A DNA stretch of 64,000 bases from contig NZ_BPQT01000030.1 of assembly GCF_022179405.1 (NCBI RefSeq), positions 1-64,000 on the forward strand, read 5' to 3'. Shown piece after piece: positions 36,770 to 46,713 of the stretch (the stretch's first letter is position 1; every line of letters starts with the position of its first letter). The translations under genes and the position numbers were made by a program. Source of the stretch: Methylobacterium marchantiae. GTDB taxonomy: Bacteria; Pseudomonadota; Alphaproteobacteria; Rhizobiales; Beijerinckiaceae. Under the pieces are notes generated by a model. It was not told where the DNA came from and ran no database searches. It was given only the letters and a program-made list of their open reading frames with translations.

Positions 36770-37973
36770 CGTCTATGTCCATGTCCGCCACGAGGACGGG
36801 GCCACGGACCTCGTCGGCCGCTACCGGCTCGTCATGCCGGCGGCCGGTCGGTCCTATGGCGAATTCACCTATGTCGGGTCCTGGGTGAGGAACAGTCATG
36901 GCCGGGCTTTCGCCCTGGACCCGGAACACCTGCCGCTTCAGCCGGGGCCGTTCAGAAGCACCGGCCGTGGCCGACTTCCGGGCGTTCTGGCGGATGCCAC
37001 TCCGGACCGTTGGGGGCGACGGCTCGTCGAACATCGTCGGCCTCACGACTCTCCCCCAATGATGCCGTCTGACTGGTTGCTCGCCCCCGGAGACGAGCGC
37101 GTCGGCTGCCTCGCCTTTTCCGAAACCCCGGCTTCCCCGTCGCCGCGTCCGGGCTACGCGGACACGGCTGACCTCGACAGCATCGCGGATGGATTCGAGC
37201 GTCTGGAACGAGGCGAGGCGGTCGAAGGGCTGGCGGCCCGCCTCTGGACAGCGGGTATGAGCATGGGCGGCGCCCGACCGAAGGCCGTCATCAAGCACGA
37301 GGGTGCCTTATGGATCGCCAAGTTCCAGAGGCGGGACGACACCTACGACCAATGCGGCGCGGAACACGCGACGATGCGTCTGGCATCCCGTTGCGGGATC
37401 GACGCCGCCGAAACCCGGGTGCTCGTCGTCGGGCCTCGTAAGGTCGTCCTGGTGAAGCGCTTCGACCGCGATGCGGCCCCCTACCACCCGACATGCCACT
37501 ACATGAGCGGATTGACCGCGCTCGGATTGGATGAAACCTCCGATTCCGGCTCCTACCCCGAACTCGCCATGTTCCTCCTCCGACACGCGGCGCGGCACGT
37601 GTCGGACCGGCATGAGCTGTTCCGACGAATGGTGTTCAACGTCCTGTGCGGCAACCGGGACGATCACCTCAAGAACCACGCCTTCCTTCGATGCGGCGAC
37701 GCATGGCGGCTTTCCCCGGCCTTCGACGTGGTCCCTCAACCGGATATGGATCCCCAGCAAGCCATCGGCGTCGGTCGGTCCGGGAGTTACCCGACGACCG
37801 CCAACTGCCTGACGCGGGTCGAAGATTTCGATCTCTCGCAGGATGAGGCCCGAGACATCGTCGCCACCCTCGTCATCCGCATGCGCTCCTGGCGTGCCGA
37901 CTTCGTCGCCGACGGCGTCGATGATGCGACGGTCGAGCGGCTCTCACGCGCATTCTCGAAAGAACTCGACTGA
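36759..37973 (+). CDS. hipA: HipA family serine/threonine kinase (toxin)
   Basis: 404 aa. It has the HipA N-terminal domain (about 1-120) with GVLADATPDRWGRR, a Gly-rich loop (GMSMGGARPKA), the ATP-binding Lys in IAKFQ, and the catalytic motif GNRDDHLKN with Asp301 and Asn306, then the metal Asp323 in LSPAFDVVP. All active-site positions of HipA are kept, so it should be an active kinase. E. coli HipA phosphorylates glutamyl-tRNA synthetase and causes dormancy; targets vary among homologues. It lies 11 nt inside the end of hipB. A 562-nt gap without genes follows. Confidence 0.9.
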   Translation: MTSDVYVHVRHEDGATDLVGRYRLVMPAAGRSYGEFTYVGSWVRNSHGRAFALDPEHLPLQPGPFRSTGRGRLPGVLADATPDRWGRRLVEHRRPHDSPPMMPSDWLLAPGDERVGCLAFSETPASPSPRPGYADTADLDSIADGFERLERGEAVEGLAARLWTAGMSMGGARPKAVIKHEGALWIAKFQRRDDTYDQCGAEHATMRLASRCGIDAAETRVLVVGPRKVVLVKRFDRDAAPYHPTCHYMSGLTALGLDETSDSGSYPELAMFLLRHAARHVSDRHELFRRMVFNVLCGNRDDHLKNHAFLRCGDAWRLSPAFDVVPQPDMDPQQAIGVGRSGSYPTTANCLTRVEDFDLSQDEARDIVATLVIRMRSWRADFVADGVDDATVERLSRAFSKELD

Positions 37974-38535
37974 CTTACGGCAGGGAAGATTTCCTGCACG
38001 CGAAGAATCGCTGTCGCCTCGAACGCAAGGCTCGATGGACCCGACCCGGAACACCAGACGACGATGAGGACAACTCCATCATTGTATGTCCGCGCGACCG
38101 CGCGGTGGTGGGCGTCCGGCGAACGCGCTCATCCTCCTGTTCCTGGGACAAGCCGCCCCGGCGGCAGGACCGGTCCGGATGGCAGTGCGGGTTCTCTCCC
38201 GATGACGGCGCCTGTGAACACGCTCGCCCATGTCGCGAGCCGCACGATCAGATGGTCAGAGAACATCGCTCTGGATGCCCGTCGCCGGGAACAGCGCGAA
38301 ACGACACCGTGGAAAGTATCGCGCGCGGTGCGGATATGATCGGCCGCACATTCCGCCGGAACCGAGACATCGTCCATGGTCGCGCGACGAAGCCCGATTC
38401 ACGATTTCGGACCCGTGCCGGCCCGCCGTTTCGATGTGTCGAATCCGGGTCGCGCGATCGATCGCCACCGGCATGCGTTGACGCCCGTTCAACGCGGCCC
38501 AGATTAAGGCGGCACAAGCGGAGACAGTCAGATCC
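37974..38535. other. Gene-free region between hipA and gloA
   Basis: 562 nt without a convincing gene. A GCAGG...CCTGC hairpin (37980-37997) just past hipA may act as a terminator. Open frames across the region (for example 38064-38339) have Arg/Ser-rich, shadow-like composition and no ribosome sites. It may mark the edge of an acquired hipBA segment. Confidence 0.5.
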
Positions 38536-38976
38536 ATGGAATACCTGCACACGATGGTCCGCGTGGCGGATCTCGACAAGGCGCTCGCCTTCTACGTGGA
38601 CACGTTCGGCCTGCGCGAGACCCGCCGGGTCGAGAACGAAAAGGGCCGCTTCACCCTGGTCTTCCTCGCCGCCCCCGGTGATTACGACACCGCCAAGGAG
38701 ACGAAGGCGCCCCAGGTCGAGCTGACCTACAACTGGGACCCGGAAAGCTATTCCGGCGGGCGCAACTTCGGCCATCTCGCCTATCAGGTGGACGACATCT
38801 ATGCCTTCTGCGCACGCCTGAAGGACAAGGGCGTGACCATCAACCGTCCGCCGCGCGACGGCTACATGGCCTTCGTGAAGTCGCCCGACGGCATCTCCAT
38901 CGAGATCCTGCAGAAGGGCGAAGCCAAGCCTCCGCAGGAGCCCTGGGCTTCGATGGAAAATACCGGCTCCTGGTGA
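38536..38976 (+). CDS. gloA: Lactoylglutathione lyase (glyoxalase I)
   Basis: 146 aa, one VOC domain. The metal ligands His5 (EYLHTMVRV), Glu62 (QVELTYNW), His80 (NFGHLAYQV) and Glu123 (ISIEILQKG) are all present, and the VELTYNW segment is diagnostic for GloA. The enzyme isomerises the methylglyoxal-glutathione hemithioacetal to S-lactoylglutathione. It is a single gene followed by a strong terminator. Confidence 0.95.
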   Translation: MEYLHTMVRVADLDKALAFYVDTFGLRETRRVENEKGRFTLVFLAAPGDYDTAKETKAPQVELTYNWDPESYSGGRNFGHLAYQVDDIYAFCARLKDKGVTINRPPRDGYMAFVKSPDGISIEILQKGEAKPPQEPWASMENTGSW

Positions 38977-38988
38977 GCCTCGGTCGAA

Positions 38989-39020
38989 GCGGGGCGCGGC
39001 AGCGCGCGCCCCGCCTTTGT
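38989..39020. terminator. Rho-independent terminator after gloA
   Basis: GCGGGGCGCG (38989-38998) pairs perfectly with CGCGCCCCGC (39005-39014) across a 6-nt loop, followed by CTTTGT. It lies in the 58-nt gap between convergent gloA and the small HTH-like gene, and may serve both strands. Confidence 0.8.
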
Positions 39021-39034
39021 CGGACGTGCCCTGC

Positions 39035-39211
39035 TCAGGCGCCACCCGTCTCGCTCGCCGGCGTGATTCCGAGTTCGGCGAGCTTGGCGGAGACGGCCTC
39101 GATCGGCCGTTTGAGCTTCAGGCTGATGATGGAGACCGGCATGCGATCGCGTGCCAGCGTCCGGAGTTCCTGAACGGATTCGAGCGTCCAGGCCGCATCG
39201 GTCGTCGCCAT
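39035..39211 (-). CDS. Small helix-turn-helix-like protein of unknown function
   Basis: 58 aa. The sequence WTLESVQELRTLARDRMPVS followed by IISLKLKRPIEAVSAKLAELGI has the three-helix spacing of Myb/GcrA-like DNA-binding domains. No named family is certain. GAGGAG lies 6 nt before the ATG at 39211, better than the ATG at 39217, which has no gap. It is convergent with gloA and divergent from rnpB. Confidence 0.65.
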   Translation of the reverse strand: MATTDAAWTLESVQELRTLARDRMPVSIISLKLKRPIEAVSAKLAELGITPASETGGA

Positions 39212-39375
39212 GGTCATCTCCTCACGTCGACGGGGCCTGCCGGCGGGCTTGCGCCGTACAGGGGAGCTAGGGCCGCTCCGGCGGGCGAGCAAGCCGGCGA
39301 ACAAAATCCCGGCATGGTGCGAAGATGGGCATCGCGCTGCTTGACCTCGGACGGAATGGCGGCGCACATCCGCGC

Positions 39376-39776
<401 letters not shown>

Positions 39777-40189
39777 ATCCTGTCCGCTGCCGGGAAAGCC
39801 TGCGGCAGGCGACCTTCGAGCACCGAAGACGCTTAAAAAAACCGATGAAACTTACCGTCGGTTAACCTTGCTGAGGTCTGATCGGTCCCGGCGGCTCCCA
39901 AGCGGGTCTGCGCGTTGACGGTGCTCAGAGGCTCATGTTACCCGGAATCACTTCGTCAGCGGCGATTTTGGGAATGGCGGACGCGCAGTGCGATCGCCGG
40001 AGGCCGAGAGCGGGCCGCGTCCGCGACGTCTCTTTTTCCCCCGCCGCTTCGTCTCTCACGGCCGCCTTCGCGCGGTCGACGCCCGCCGCAGGGACGCATG
40101 CGCCACATCCATTTTCCCGTCGCCGATCGGCGTCCCCGATTCGTTCCGCTTCGCCTCCCGGCGTTCGTGATCGTCGATCGGATCGCGGC
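39777..40189. other. Region between rnpB and rsmH, no mraZ
   Basis: 413 nt. A mraZ gene is expected here in most alphaproteobacteria, but no frame encodes a MraZ-like protein. A CTGCCG/CGGCAG hairpin follows rnpB at about 39786 without a U-tract. GGTTAACC with TGATCGG (39860-39886) may mark the dcw promoter. The rest appears non-coding. Confidence 0.55.
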
Positions 40190-41257
40190 ATGACGAACCC
40201 CGGTGACGACGTCGCCTGCGCCCCTGTCGAGGCAGCGCTCCACATCCCCGTGCTGCTCGCGGAAACGATGGAGGCGCTGTCGCTGAACGGTGCGTCGCTC
40301 GCCGTCGACGGCACTTTCGGTGCGGGCGGCTACACACGTGCCATGCTGCAGGCCGATCCGGGCGTGAACGTCCTGGCGATCGACCGCGATCCGAACGCCA
40401 TCGCGAGCGGCGCGGGCCTCGTTGCTGCGTCCGATGGGCGCCTGACCCTGGTGCCGGGTCGCTTCGGCAACCTCGATACGCTCGTCCGCGACCAGGGCGC
40501 CGAATCGGCCGATGCCGTCGTCCTCGATATCGGCGTCTCCTCGATGCAGATCGACCAGGCCGACCGCGGCTTCTCGTTCCGCAACGACGGCCCCCTCGAC
40601 ATGCGCATGGAGCGCGCCGGCCAGAGTGCGGCCGATCTCGTCAACGGCGCCGAAGAGGCGACGCTGGCCGACATCATCTTCCATTACGGCGAGGAGCGCC
40701 GCTCGCGGGCGGTGGCGCGCGCCATCATCGAGGCCCGGCGCAAGGGTCGGATCGAGACCACGGCGGCGCTCGCCGAGATCGTGTCGAGCGTGGTCTGGGC
40801 CGACCCCGCCAGCGGCATCCATCCGGCGACGCGGACCTTCCAGGGCCTGCGCATCGCCGTGAACGACGAGCTCGGCGAACTCGTCCAGGCGCTGCACGCC
40901 GCAGAGCGCATCCTGCGGCCGGGCGGGCGCCTCGCGGTGGTCACCTTCCATTCGCTGGAAGACCGCATCGTCAAGCAGTTCTTCTCCGCGCGAAGCGGCC
41001 GGGCGGCCCAGGCCTCCCGTCACCTGCCGAGCGCCGAGGCACCGACGCCGCGCAGCTTCGCCATGGTGACCAAGGGGCCGGTGACCGCCTCCGATTCCGA
41101 AGTCCACGCCAATCCGCGCTCGCGCTCGGCCAAGCTCAGGGCCGCCGAGCGCACCACGGCGCCCGTCGCGCCGCCCCTCGCCGCCATCGAAGCGCTCGCC
41201 GCACTTCCGGCCCAGCGCGGTCATCTCGTCTCGAAGAGCGGTGGAGTGCGGCGGTGA
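40190..41257 (+). CDS. rsmH: 16S rRNA (cytosine(1402)-N(4))-methyltransferase RsmH
   Basis: 355 aa. It opens [13 protein letters not shown] and has the SAM motif [34 protein letters not shown] and [14 protein letters not shown], all diagnostic for RsmH/MraW. The enzyme methylates C1402 in the 16S rRNA P site. A C-terminal extension of about 25 residues is Ala-rich. It is the first gene of the dcw cluster. The GTG start of ftsL overlaps its stop codon. The frame extends upstream to 39935, but only the ATG at 40190 fits the family. Confidence 0.96.
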   Translation: MTNPGDDVACAPVEAALHIPVLLAETMEALSLNGASLAVDGTFGAGGYTRAMLQADPGVNVLAIDRDPNAIASGAGLVAASDGRLTLVPGRFGNLDTLVRDQGAESADAVVLDIGVSSMQIDQADRGFSFRNDGPLDMRMERAGQSAADLVNGAEEATLADIIFHYGEERRSRAVARAIIEARRKGRIETTAALAEIVSSVVWADPASGIHPATRTFQGLRIAVNDELGELVQALHAAERILRPGGRLAVVTFHSLEDRIVKQFFSARSGRAAQASRHLPSAEAPTPRSFAMVTKGPVTASDSEVHANPRSRSAKLRAAERTTAPVAPPLAAIEALAALPAQRGHLVSKSGGVRR

Positions 41258-41748
41258 TCCGTTTGCTGAACGTCGTCGCCATCCTCGGCCTGATCGGATC
41301 GGCGATCTACGCCTACTCGATCAAGTACGACACGCTGTATCAGGCCGGCCAGGTCTCGAAGGCCAAGAGCCAGCTCCACAAGGAGCGGCAGGCCATCGCA
41401 GTCCTGCGGGCCGAGTGGCAGCTCCTGACCCGGCCCGACCGCCTGCAGGCGGCGGTGGAGCGGCATCTCGCCCTCGAACCCATCGGCGTGAATCATCTCG
41501 GCCGCCTCGCCGACCTGCCGGCCAGGCCCGACCGCGGCGACGAGATCGGCCGCCTCCTGGCCGCCACCGCGACGCCCAAGGAAAAGTCGTCGGCGAAGAC
41601 CGCCGACGAGCCCAAGACGACCGGTTCGATCACCACACGCACGACGACGACCAAGCCGACGGTGACGACCAAGACCACCACGACCGCGCCGACCATCAAG
41701 ACGACCACCGTTCAAACCACCAGAACGCCGAATACGGTTTCGAGGTAG
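41254..41748 (+). CDS. ftsL: Cell division protein FtsL (alphaproteobacterial type)
   Basis: 164 aa from a GTG that overlaps the rsmH stop (GTGA). A single membrane helix ([20 protein letters not shown]) is followed by a leucine-rich coiled-coil segment ([31 protein letters not shown]), the expected FtsL layout with a short cytoplasmic end and periplasmic coil. The last 55 residues are almost entirely Thr, Lys, Pro and Ala (runs such as [13 protein letters not shown]), a disordered periplasmic tail not needed for the fold. FtsL joins FtsB and FtsQ to recruit FtsW/FtsI. Confidence 0.85.
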   Translation: MIRLLNVVAILGLIGSAIYAYSIKYDTLYQAGQVSKAKSQLHKERQAIAVLRAEWQLLTRPDRLQAAVERHLALEPIGVNHLGRLADLPARPDRGDEIGRLLAATATPKEKSSAKTADEPKTTGSITTRTTTTKPTVTTKTTTTAPTIKTTTVQTTRTPNTVSR

Positions 41749-41752
41749 TCCC

Positions 41753-43603
41753 GTGTCAGACGAGACCGTTCACGATCACACCCCCCTCGATACGCAGGAT
41801 TCGGGTGCGTCCGAAGTGCAGGACGCAGCCCCGGAGGAAGCGGCTCCCGAGGCTGTCGCCGCGCCTCCGCGTGAGCGGCGCACGGCGATGGGCCTGGTGC
41901 GGGCGATGTTCCACCTCGCCATCGAGCGCTCCTATGCCCGCGTCGGTCTCGTCGGCCTCGGCTTCGCGCTGGTCTTTCTGACCATCGCCGGACGCCTCGT
42001 GGCGATGGCGGCCTTCCCCCAGGTCGACAACGGCGACAACCGCGTCGCCGCTGCCGCGACCACCGCGATCCGGCCCGACATCGTCGACCGCAACGGCGAG
42101 ATCCTCGCCACCGACATCCGCACGGTCTCGGTCTTCGCCGAGCCGAAGAACATCTACGACAAGGACGAGGCGGTGGAGCTCCTCACCGCCGTCCTGCCCG
42201 AGCTCAACGCCACGGACCTTCGCGCCAAGCTCTCGACGAAGAAGGGCTTCGTCTGGGTCAAGCGCGAGATCACCCCGAAGCAGCAGGTCGAGGTGCATCG
42301 GCTCGGCATTCCCGGCATCGGATTCCTGCCGGACCACAAGCGCGTCTATCCCAACGGAACCGCGGCGGCCCATATCCTCGGGGTGACCAACCTCGACAAT
42401 ATCGGCATCGCCGGTATCGAGAAGTACATCGACAATACTGGCCTGAAGGACCTCAACAGCCTCGGCTTCGTCGCCAAGGCCACCGATCTGAGGCCGGTCC
42501 AGCTCTCCATCGACCTGCGGGCGCAGTTCGCGCTGCGCGACGAGCTCGCCTGGGGCGTCGATCACTTCAAGGCCAAGGCCGCGGCCGGCATGATCCTCGA
42601 CGTGACCACCGGCGAGGTGATCGCGCTCGCCTCCCTGCCGGATTTCGACCCCAACAATCCGGCCGAGGCGAACAACCCCGACCGCATCAACCGCATGAAT
42701 GTCGGCGTCTACGAGATGGGCTCGACCTTCAAGGCAATGACCCTCGCCATGGCGCTAGATTCCGGCAAGTACAACGTCAATTCCACCTTCGACACCCGCG
42801 GCGGCGTGCTGACCTGGGGCCGGCAGAAGATCCACGAATATCACGGCACCAACCGCACCATCACCATGCCGGAGGTGTTCACCCACTCCTCCAACATCGG
42901 TTCGGCCAAGATGGCCCTCGGCATCGGCGTGCCCGGCCACAAGGCCTTCCTGAAGAAGATGGGCCTCACCGACCGGATGCGGACGGAGCTTCCCGAGAGC
43001 GCCGAGCCCATCGTCCCCTCGCGCTGGACCGAGATCAACACCATTACCATCGCCTTCGGTCACGGCCTCGCGGTCGCGCCGCTCCAGGCCGCGGCGGCGG
43101 TGGGCGCCATCACCAATGGCGGCAACCTCATCGTGCCGACCTTCCTCAAGACGACGGAGGAGGAGGCGCTGAAGAAGGCGACCCGCGTCCTCAAGCCTGA
43201 GACGAGCGAGGCGATGCGCTTCATCATGCGCCTCAACGCGGTGGAAGGCTCGGCCAAGAAGGCCTCGATCCCGCTCTACTATGTCGGCGGAAAGACCGGC
43301 ACGGCCGAGAAGGTGATCCACGGCCGCTACGTGAAGAACCGCCTGTTCACGACCTTCATGGCCGCCGCGCCCATGAACAACCCGAAATACCTGTTCGTCA
43401 CCATCATGGACGAGCCGCAGGGCCTGCCGGAATCCGGCGGCTACGCCACCGCCGCCTGGAATTCCGGCGTCGTCACCGGCCGGGTGATCGAGCGCGTCGC
43501 CCCGATCATCGGCCTGCCGCCCCAATTCGACCCGCCGGTGAAGCCGTTCCCGCTGATGGTGAAGCTCGGCGCGTATCACGCGACGATGCTCGACGGACGA
43601 TGA
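41753..43603 (+). CDS. ftsI: Peptidoglycan D,D-transpeptidase FtsI (PBP3)
   Basis: 616 aa from a GTG at 41753. A Pro/Glu-rich N-terminal tail of about 55 residues precedes the membrane helix (ARVGLVGLGFALVFLTIAG), a pedestal domain and the transpeptidase domain. The catalytic motifs are Ser324-x-x-Lys327 (GSTFKAM), SSN in HSSNIGSAKM, and KTGTAEK. It crosslinks septal peptidoglycan in the periplasm and is the target of beta-lactams. It follows ftsL by 4 nt, and murE overlaps its stop codon. Confidence 0.96.
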   Translation: MSDETVHDHTPLDTQDSGASEVQDAAPEEAAPEAVAAPPRERRTAMGLVRAMFHLAIERSYARVGLVGLGFALVFLTIAGRLVAMAAFPQVDNGDNRVAAAATTAIRPDIVDRNGEILATDIRTVSVFAEPKNIYDKDEAVELLTAVLPELNATDLRAKLSTKKGFVWVKREITPKQQVEVHRLGIPGIGFLPDHKRVYPNGTAAAHILGVTNLDNIGIAGIEKYIDNTGLKDLNSLGFVAKATDLRPVQLSIDLRAQFALRDELAWGVDHFKAKAAAGMILDVTTGEVIALASLPDFDPNNPAEANNPDRINRMNVGVYEMGSTFKAMTLAMALDSGKYNVNSTFDTRGGVLTWGRQKIHEYHGTNRTITMPEVFTHSSNIGSAKMALGIGVPGHKAFLKKMGLTDRMRTELPESAEPIVPSRWTEINTITIAFGHGLAVAPLQAAAAVGAITNGGNLIVPTFLKTTEEEALKKATRVLKPETSEAMRFIMRLNAVEGSAKKASIPLYYVGGKTGTAEKVIHGRYVKNRLFTTFMAAAPMNNPKYLFVTIMDEPQGLPESGGYATAAWNSGVVTGRVIERVAPIIGLPPQFDPPVKPFPLMVKLGAYHATMLDGR

Positions 43604-45075
43604 GCGTGTCCGGCTCGACGCTCGGAGAGCTTTTTCCGGAAGCCGATCTCGGAACGGCGTCCGGTAGAACAATCGCGGGCATCACCGCCGACAGCCGCCG
43701 GGTCGTTCCCGGCGGCGTCTTCGTCGCGGTGCCCGGCACCCGGGTGGACGGCAAGGTCTTCGCCGCGAAGGCTATCTCGGATGGTGCCGTCGCCATCGTC
43801 GGCGCGGGACATCGTCCCGAAGACCTCCCGGCCGAAGCACTCTGGATCGCGACCGACGACGTGCGCCGTGCCTTGGCGCTGGCCGCCGCGCGTTTCTCCG
43901 GCCGCCAGCCTGCGACGGTGATCGCGGTGACCGGTACCAGCGGCAAGAGTTCGGTGGCCGATTTCGTCCGCCAGATCCTGTCGCGGCTCGGCCTCGCCTC
44001 GGCGAGCCTCGGCACCGTCGGCATCGTCACCGACCGCGGCGCCGAATACGGCTCCCTGACGACACCCGATCCGGTCTCGCTGCACGAGACCCTGGCCCGG
44101 CTCGCCGATGACGGTATCACCCATCTCGCCATGGAAGCCTCGTCTCACGGCATCGAGCAGCGCCGTCTCGACGGCGTGAGGCTCACTGTGGCCGGCTTCA
44201 CCAATCTCGGCCGCGATCACCTCGATTATCACGCGACCATTGAGGAGTATCTCGAGGCCAAGCTGCGCCTGTTCACGACGCTTCTTCCGGAAGGGCGTCC
44301 TGCCATCGTAAATGCCGACGGACCGTATGCCGGGCGGGTGATCGAGGCCGCGCGCGAGGCCGGCCATATCGTCATGACGACCGGAGCCAAGGGCGACATG
44401 GTCCGGCTCGTCGATGCCCGCACCGAAGGCTTTTCGCAGTCCCTGACGATCCATGCCGGAGAAGGTGGTGCCACCCACCGCGTGAACGTCCCTCTCGTGG
44501 GCGCCTTCCAGGTCGAGAACGCGTTGCTCGCCGCCGGCCTCGTCGGTGCCGCCATCGGTCTTCATCGTATGGCGGAGATTCTCGCCGCCCTCGAACATCT
44601 CACCGGCGTGCCCGGCCGCATGGAGCGGATCGGCGAGGTCAACGGCGCCCTGTGCCTCGTGGACTACGCCCACAAGCCGGAGGCGCTGGCGAGCGTGCTC
44701 GACGCGCTGCGCCCCTTCGCGACGGGCCGCCTCGTCTGCGTGTTCGGCTGCGGCGGCGACCGCGACACCGGCAAGCGCCCGCTCATGGGCGCCATCGCCG
44801 CCGACAAGGCGGACGTGGTCATCGTCACCGACGACAACCCGCGCAGCGAGGACCCGGCGACGATCCGCGCCGCCATCCTCGCCGCCGCCCCCGGTGCCAT
44901 CGAGATCGGCGACCGGGCCGAGGCGATCCGCCATGCCGTGCGCGGGCTCGCGCCCGGCGACGTGCTGGTGGTGGCCGGCAAGGGTCATGAAACCGGCCAG
45001 ATCGTGGGCGCACAGGTACTCCCGTTCTCGGATCACGAGGTGGTCCGGTCTGCGATCGCGGAGGTGGGCGCGTGA
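43600..45075 (+). CDS. murE: UDP-N-acetylmuramoyl-L-alanyl-D-glutamate--2,6-diaminopimelate ligase
   Basis: 491 aa. The Mur ligase ATP motif is VTGTSGKSSVADF, with the DNPRSEDP motif that selects meso-diaminopimelate and the carbamylated Lys region in the centre (RRLDGVRLTVAGFTNLGRDHLDYH). The enzyme adds meso-DAP to the cytoplasmic UDP-MurNAc dipeptide. The ATG overlaps the ftsI stop by 4 nt, and murF starts 49 nt downstream. Confidence 0.96.
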   Translation: MSVSGSTLGELFPEADLGTASGRTIAGITADSRRVVPGGVFVAVPGTRVDGKVFAAKAISDGAVAIVGAGHRPEDLPAEALWIATDDVRRALALAAARFSGRQPATVIAVTGTSGKSSVADFVRQILSRLGLASASLGTVGIVTDRGAEYGSLTTPDPVSLHETLARLADDGITHLAMEASSHGIEQRRLDGVRLTVAGFTNLGRDHLDYHATIEEYLEAKLRLFTTLLPEGRPAIVNADGPYAGRVIEAAREAGHIVMTTGAKGDMVRLVDARTEGFSQSLTIHAGEGGATHRVNVPLVGAFQVENALLAAGLVGAAIGLHRMAEILAALEHLTGVPGRMERIGEVNGALCLVDYAHKPEALASVLDALRPFATGRLVCVFGCGGDRDTGKRPLMGAIAADKADVVIVTDDNPRSEDPATIRAAILAAAPGAIEIGDRAEAIRHAVRGLAPGDVLVVAGKGHETGQIVGAQVLPFSDHEVVRSAIAEVGA

Positions 45076-45124
45076 GATCGACCGAGAGAGAAGCGCGCCT
45101 CCGCTCCCTGCATGAGTTCGACCG

Positions 45125-46585
45125 ATGATCCCCCTCTGGACCCGAGAGGCCCTCGAAGCCGCCACCGGCGGCTCCCTGCAGGGCAACCCGAAGCCGATCA
45201 CCGGCGCCTCCATCGACACGCGCACGCTCCAGCCCGGCGACCTGTTCTTCGCCATTCGGGGCGATGCGCGGGACGGCCATGATTTCGTCCGCGATGCGTT
45301 GGCCAGAGGTGCCGGCGCGGCCGTGGTCGCGACCGACCGGGCGGAGGAATTCGCCGGGGCAGGGGGGTTGCTCGCCGTATCGGGCGGCACCGACGACCCG
45401 GTCCTCGACGCGATGCGGGCGCTCGGTACAGCCTCCCGCCGGCGGACGAAGGCCGGCATCGTCGCGGTGACCGGCTCGGTCGGCAAGACCGGCACCAAGG
45501 AGGCCCTGCGTCACGTCCTGTCGGCACAGGGCGAGACCCACGCCTCCATCGCCTCCTACAACAACCATTGGGGCGTGCCGCTCACCCTGGCGCGGATGCC
45601 CGCGACGAGCCGCTACGGCGTGTTCGAGATCGGCATGAACCACCCCCGCGAGATCGTGCCGCTGACCGCAATGGTCCGTCCCGACATCGCGCTCATAACC
45701 ACGGTGGAGCCGGTCCATATCGAGCATTTCGCCTCGCTGTCGGCCATCGCGGACGCCAAGGGCGAAATCTTTTCGGGGTTGAGCGCCGGCGGAACGGCGA
45801 TCATCAACCGTGACAATTCGAGCTATGCACGCCTGCTCGCCCATGCCCAGGCCTCGAAGGCCGGCCGGGTCGTCACATTCGGCGAGCATCCGGAGGCCGA
45901 TGTCAGGGCGCTGCGCATCGTCATGCGGCCCGATCTCTCGGTGGTGGATGCGGTGGTGATGGGCATCCCCGTCACCTACCAGCTCGGTACGCCGGGCCGG
46001 CACACGGCGATGAATTCGCTCGGCGTGATGGCGGTGGTCCACGCGCTCGGCGCCGACCTTGCCCGCGCCGCCCTGTCGCTCGCCGCGCTGAAGCCGCCGG
46101 TGGGACGCGGAGAGCGCACGGCGCTGAAGCTCACGGATGGAGAGGCCTTCCTGGTCGACGAGAGCTACAACGCCAATCCGGCCTCCGTGCGCGCGGCCCT
46201 GGCGACCCTGTCCGGTATCGAGACCGGAAGCCGCGGGCGCCGCATCGCCGTCCTCGGCGACATGCTCGAACTCGGAGCGGCGGCGGAAGAGCACCATCGC
46301 GCCCTCGCTTCCGCGGTGGAGGACGCCAGGGTCGATCTCGTCTTCACGGCGGGTCCGATGATGCGCCATCTGTTCGAGGCGCTGCCGATGAGTCGGCGCG
46401 GCGTCTCGGCGGGCATCTCGACGGATCTCGTCGATCCGCTGCTCGGCGCCCTGCGGCCCGGCGACGCCATCATGGTCAAGGGCTCGAACAGCATCCGCAT
46501 GGGTCGGATTGTCGAAGCCCTCAAAGCCCGCTACGCGGGCGCCGTGGACCGCGCCGAGTCGGCGCAGGCCGCGATCCGCCAATAG
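45125..46585 (+). CDS. murF: UDP-N-acetylmuramoyl-tripeptide--D-alanyl-D-alanine ligase
   Basis: 486 aa. The ATP motif is VTGSVGKTGTKE, with the family segments YNNHWGVPLTL, GMNHPREI, DESYNANPASVRAAL and VLGDMLELG. It adds D-Ala-D-Ala to give the pentapeptide precursor. It lies between murE and mraY in the usual dcw order. Confidence 0.96.
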   Translation: MIPLWTREALEAATGGSLQGNPKPITGASIDTRTLQPGDLFFAIRGDARDGHDFVRDALARGAGAAVVATDRAEEFAGAGGLLAVSGGTDDPVLDAMRALGTASRRRTKAGIVAVTGSVGKTGTKEALRHVLSAQGETHASIASYNNHWGVPLTLARMPATSRYGVFEIGMNHPREIVPLTAMVRPDIALITTVEPVHIEHFASLSAIADAKGEIFSGLSAGGTAIINRDNSSYARLLAHAQASKAGRVVTFGEHPEADVRALRIVMRPDLSVVDAVVMGIPVTYQLGTPGRHTAMNSLGVMAVVHALGADLARAALSLAALKPPVGRGERTALKLTDGEAFLVDESYNANPASVRAALATLSGIETGSRGRRIAVLGDMLELGAAAEEHHRALASAVEDARVDLVFTAGPMMRHLFEALPMSRRGVSAGISTDLVDPLLGALRPGDAIMVKGSNSIRMGRIVEALKARYAGAVDRAESAQAAIRQ

Positions 46586-46713
46586 ACCTCCGTGTCAGTC
46601 CCGGTCCAGGCCGGGATCGCCCGCAAGCCGGGCGGCGCGGCGGGGATGGAAAGGCGCGCGGCCTCCTCCAGCCCCGATGATCCATCGTCAGACAAACCGC
46701 GACCGGGTGCTGG

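Noticed and set aside
37974-38535. Several open frames in the gap between hipA and gloA.
   Set aside because: They lack ribosome sites, have Arg/Ser-rich shadow composition, overlap one another on both strands and match no family.
39777-40189. Possible mraZ remnant before rsmH.
   Set aside because: Reading frames there (for example a 92-codon one at 39915) have no MraZ motifs, and the sequence shows no repeated MraZ boxes.
43576-46582. Two long minus-strand frames (640 and 585 codons) opposite murE and murF.
   Set aside because: Shadows of the mur genes produced by third-position GC; composition and lack of motifs show they are not proteins.
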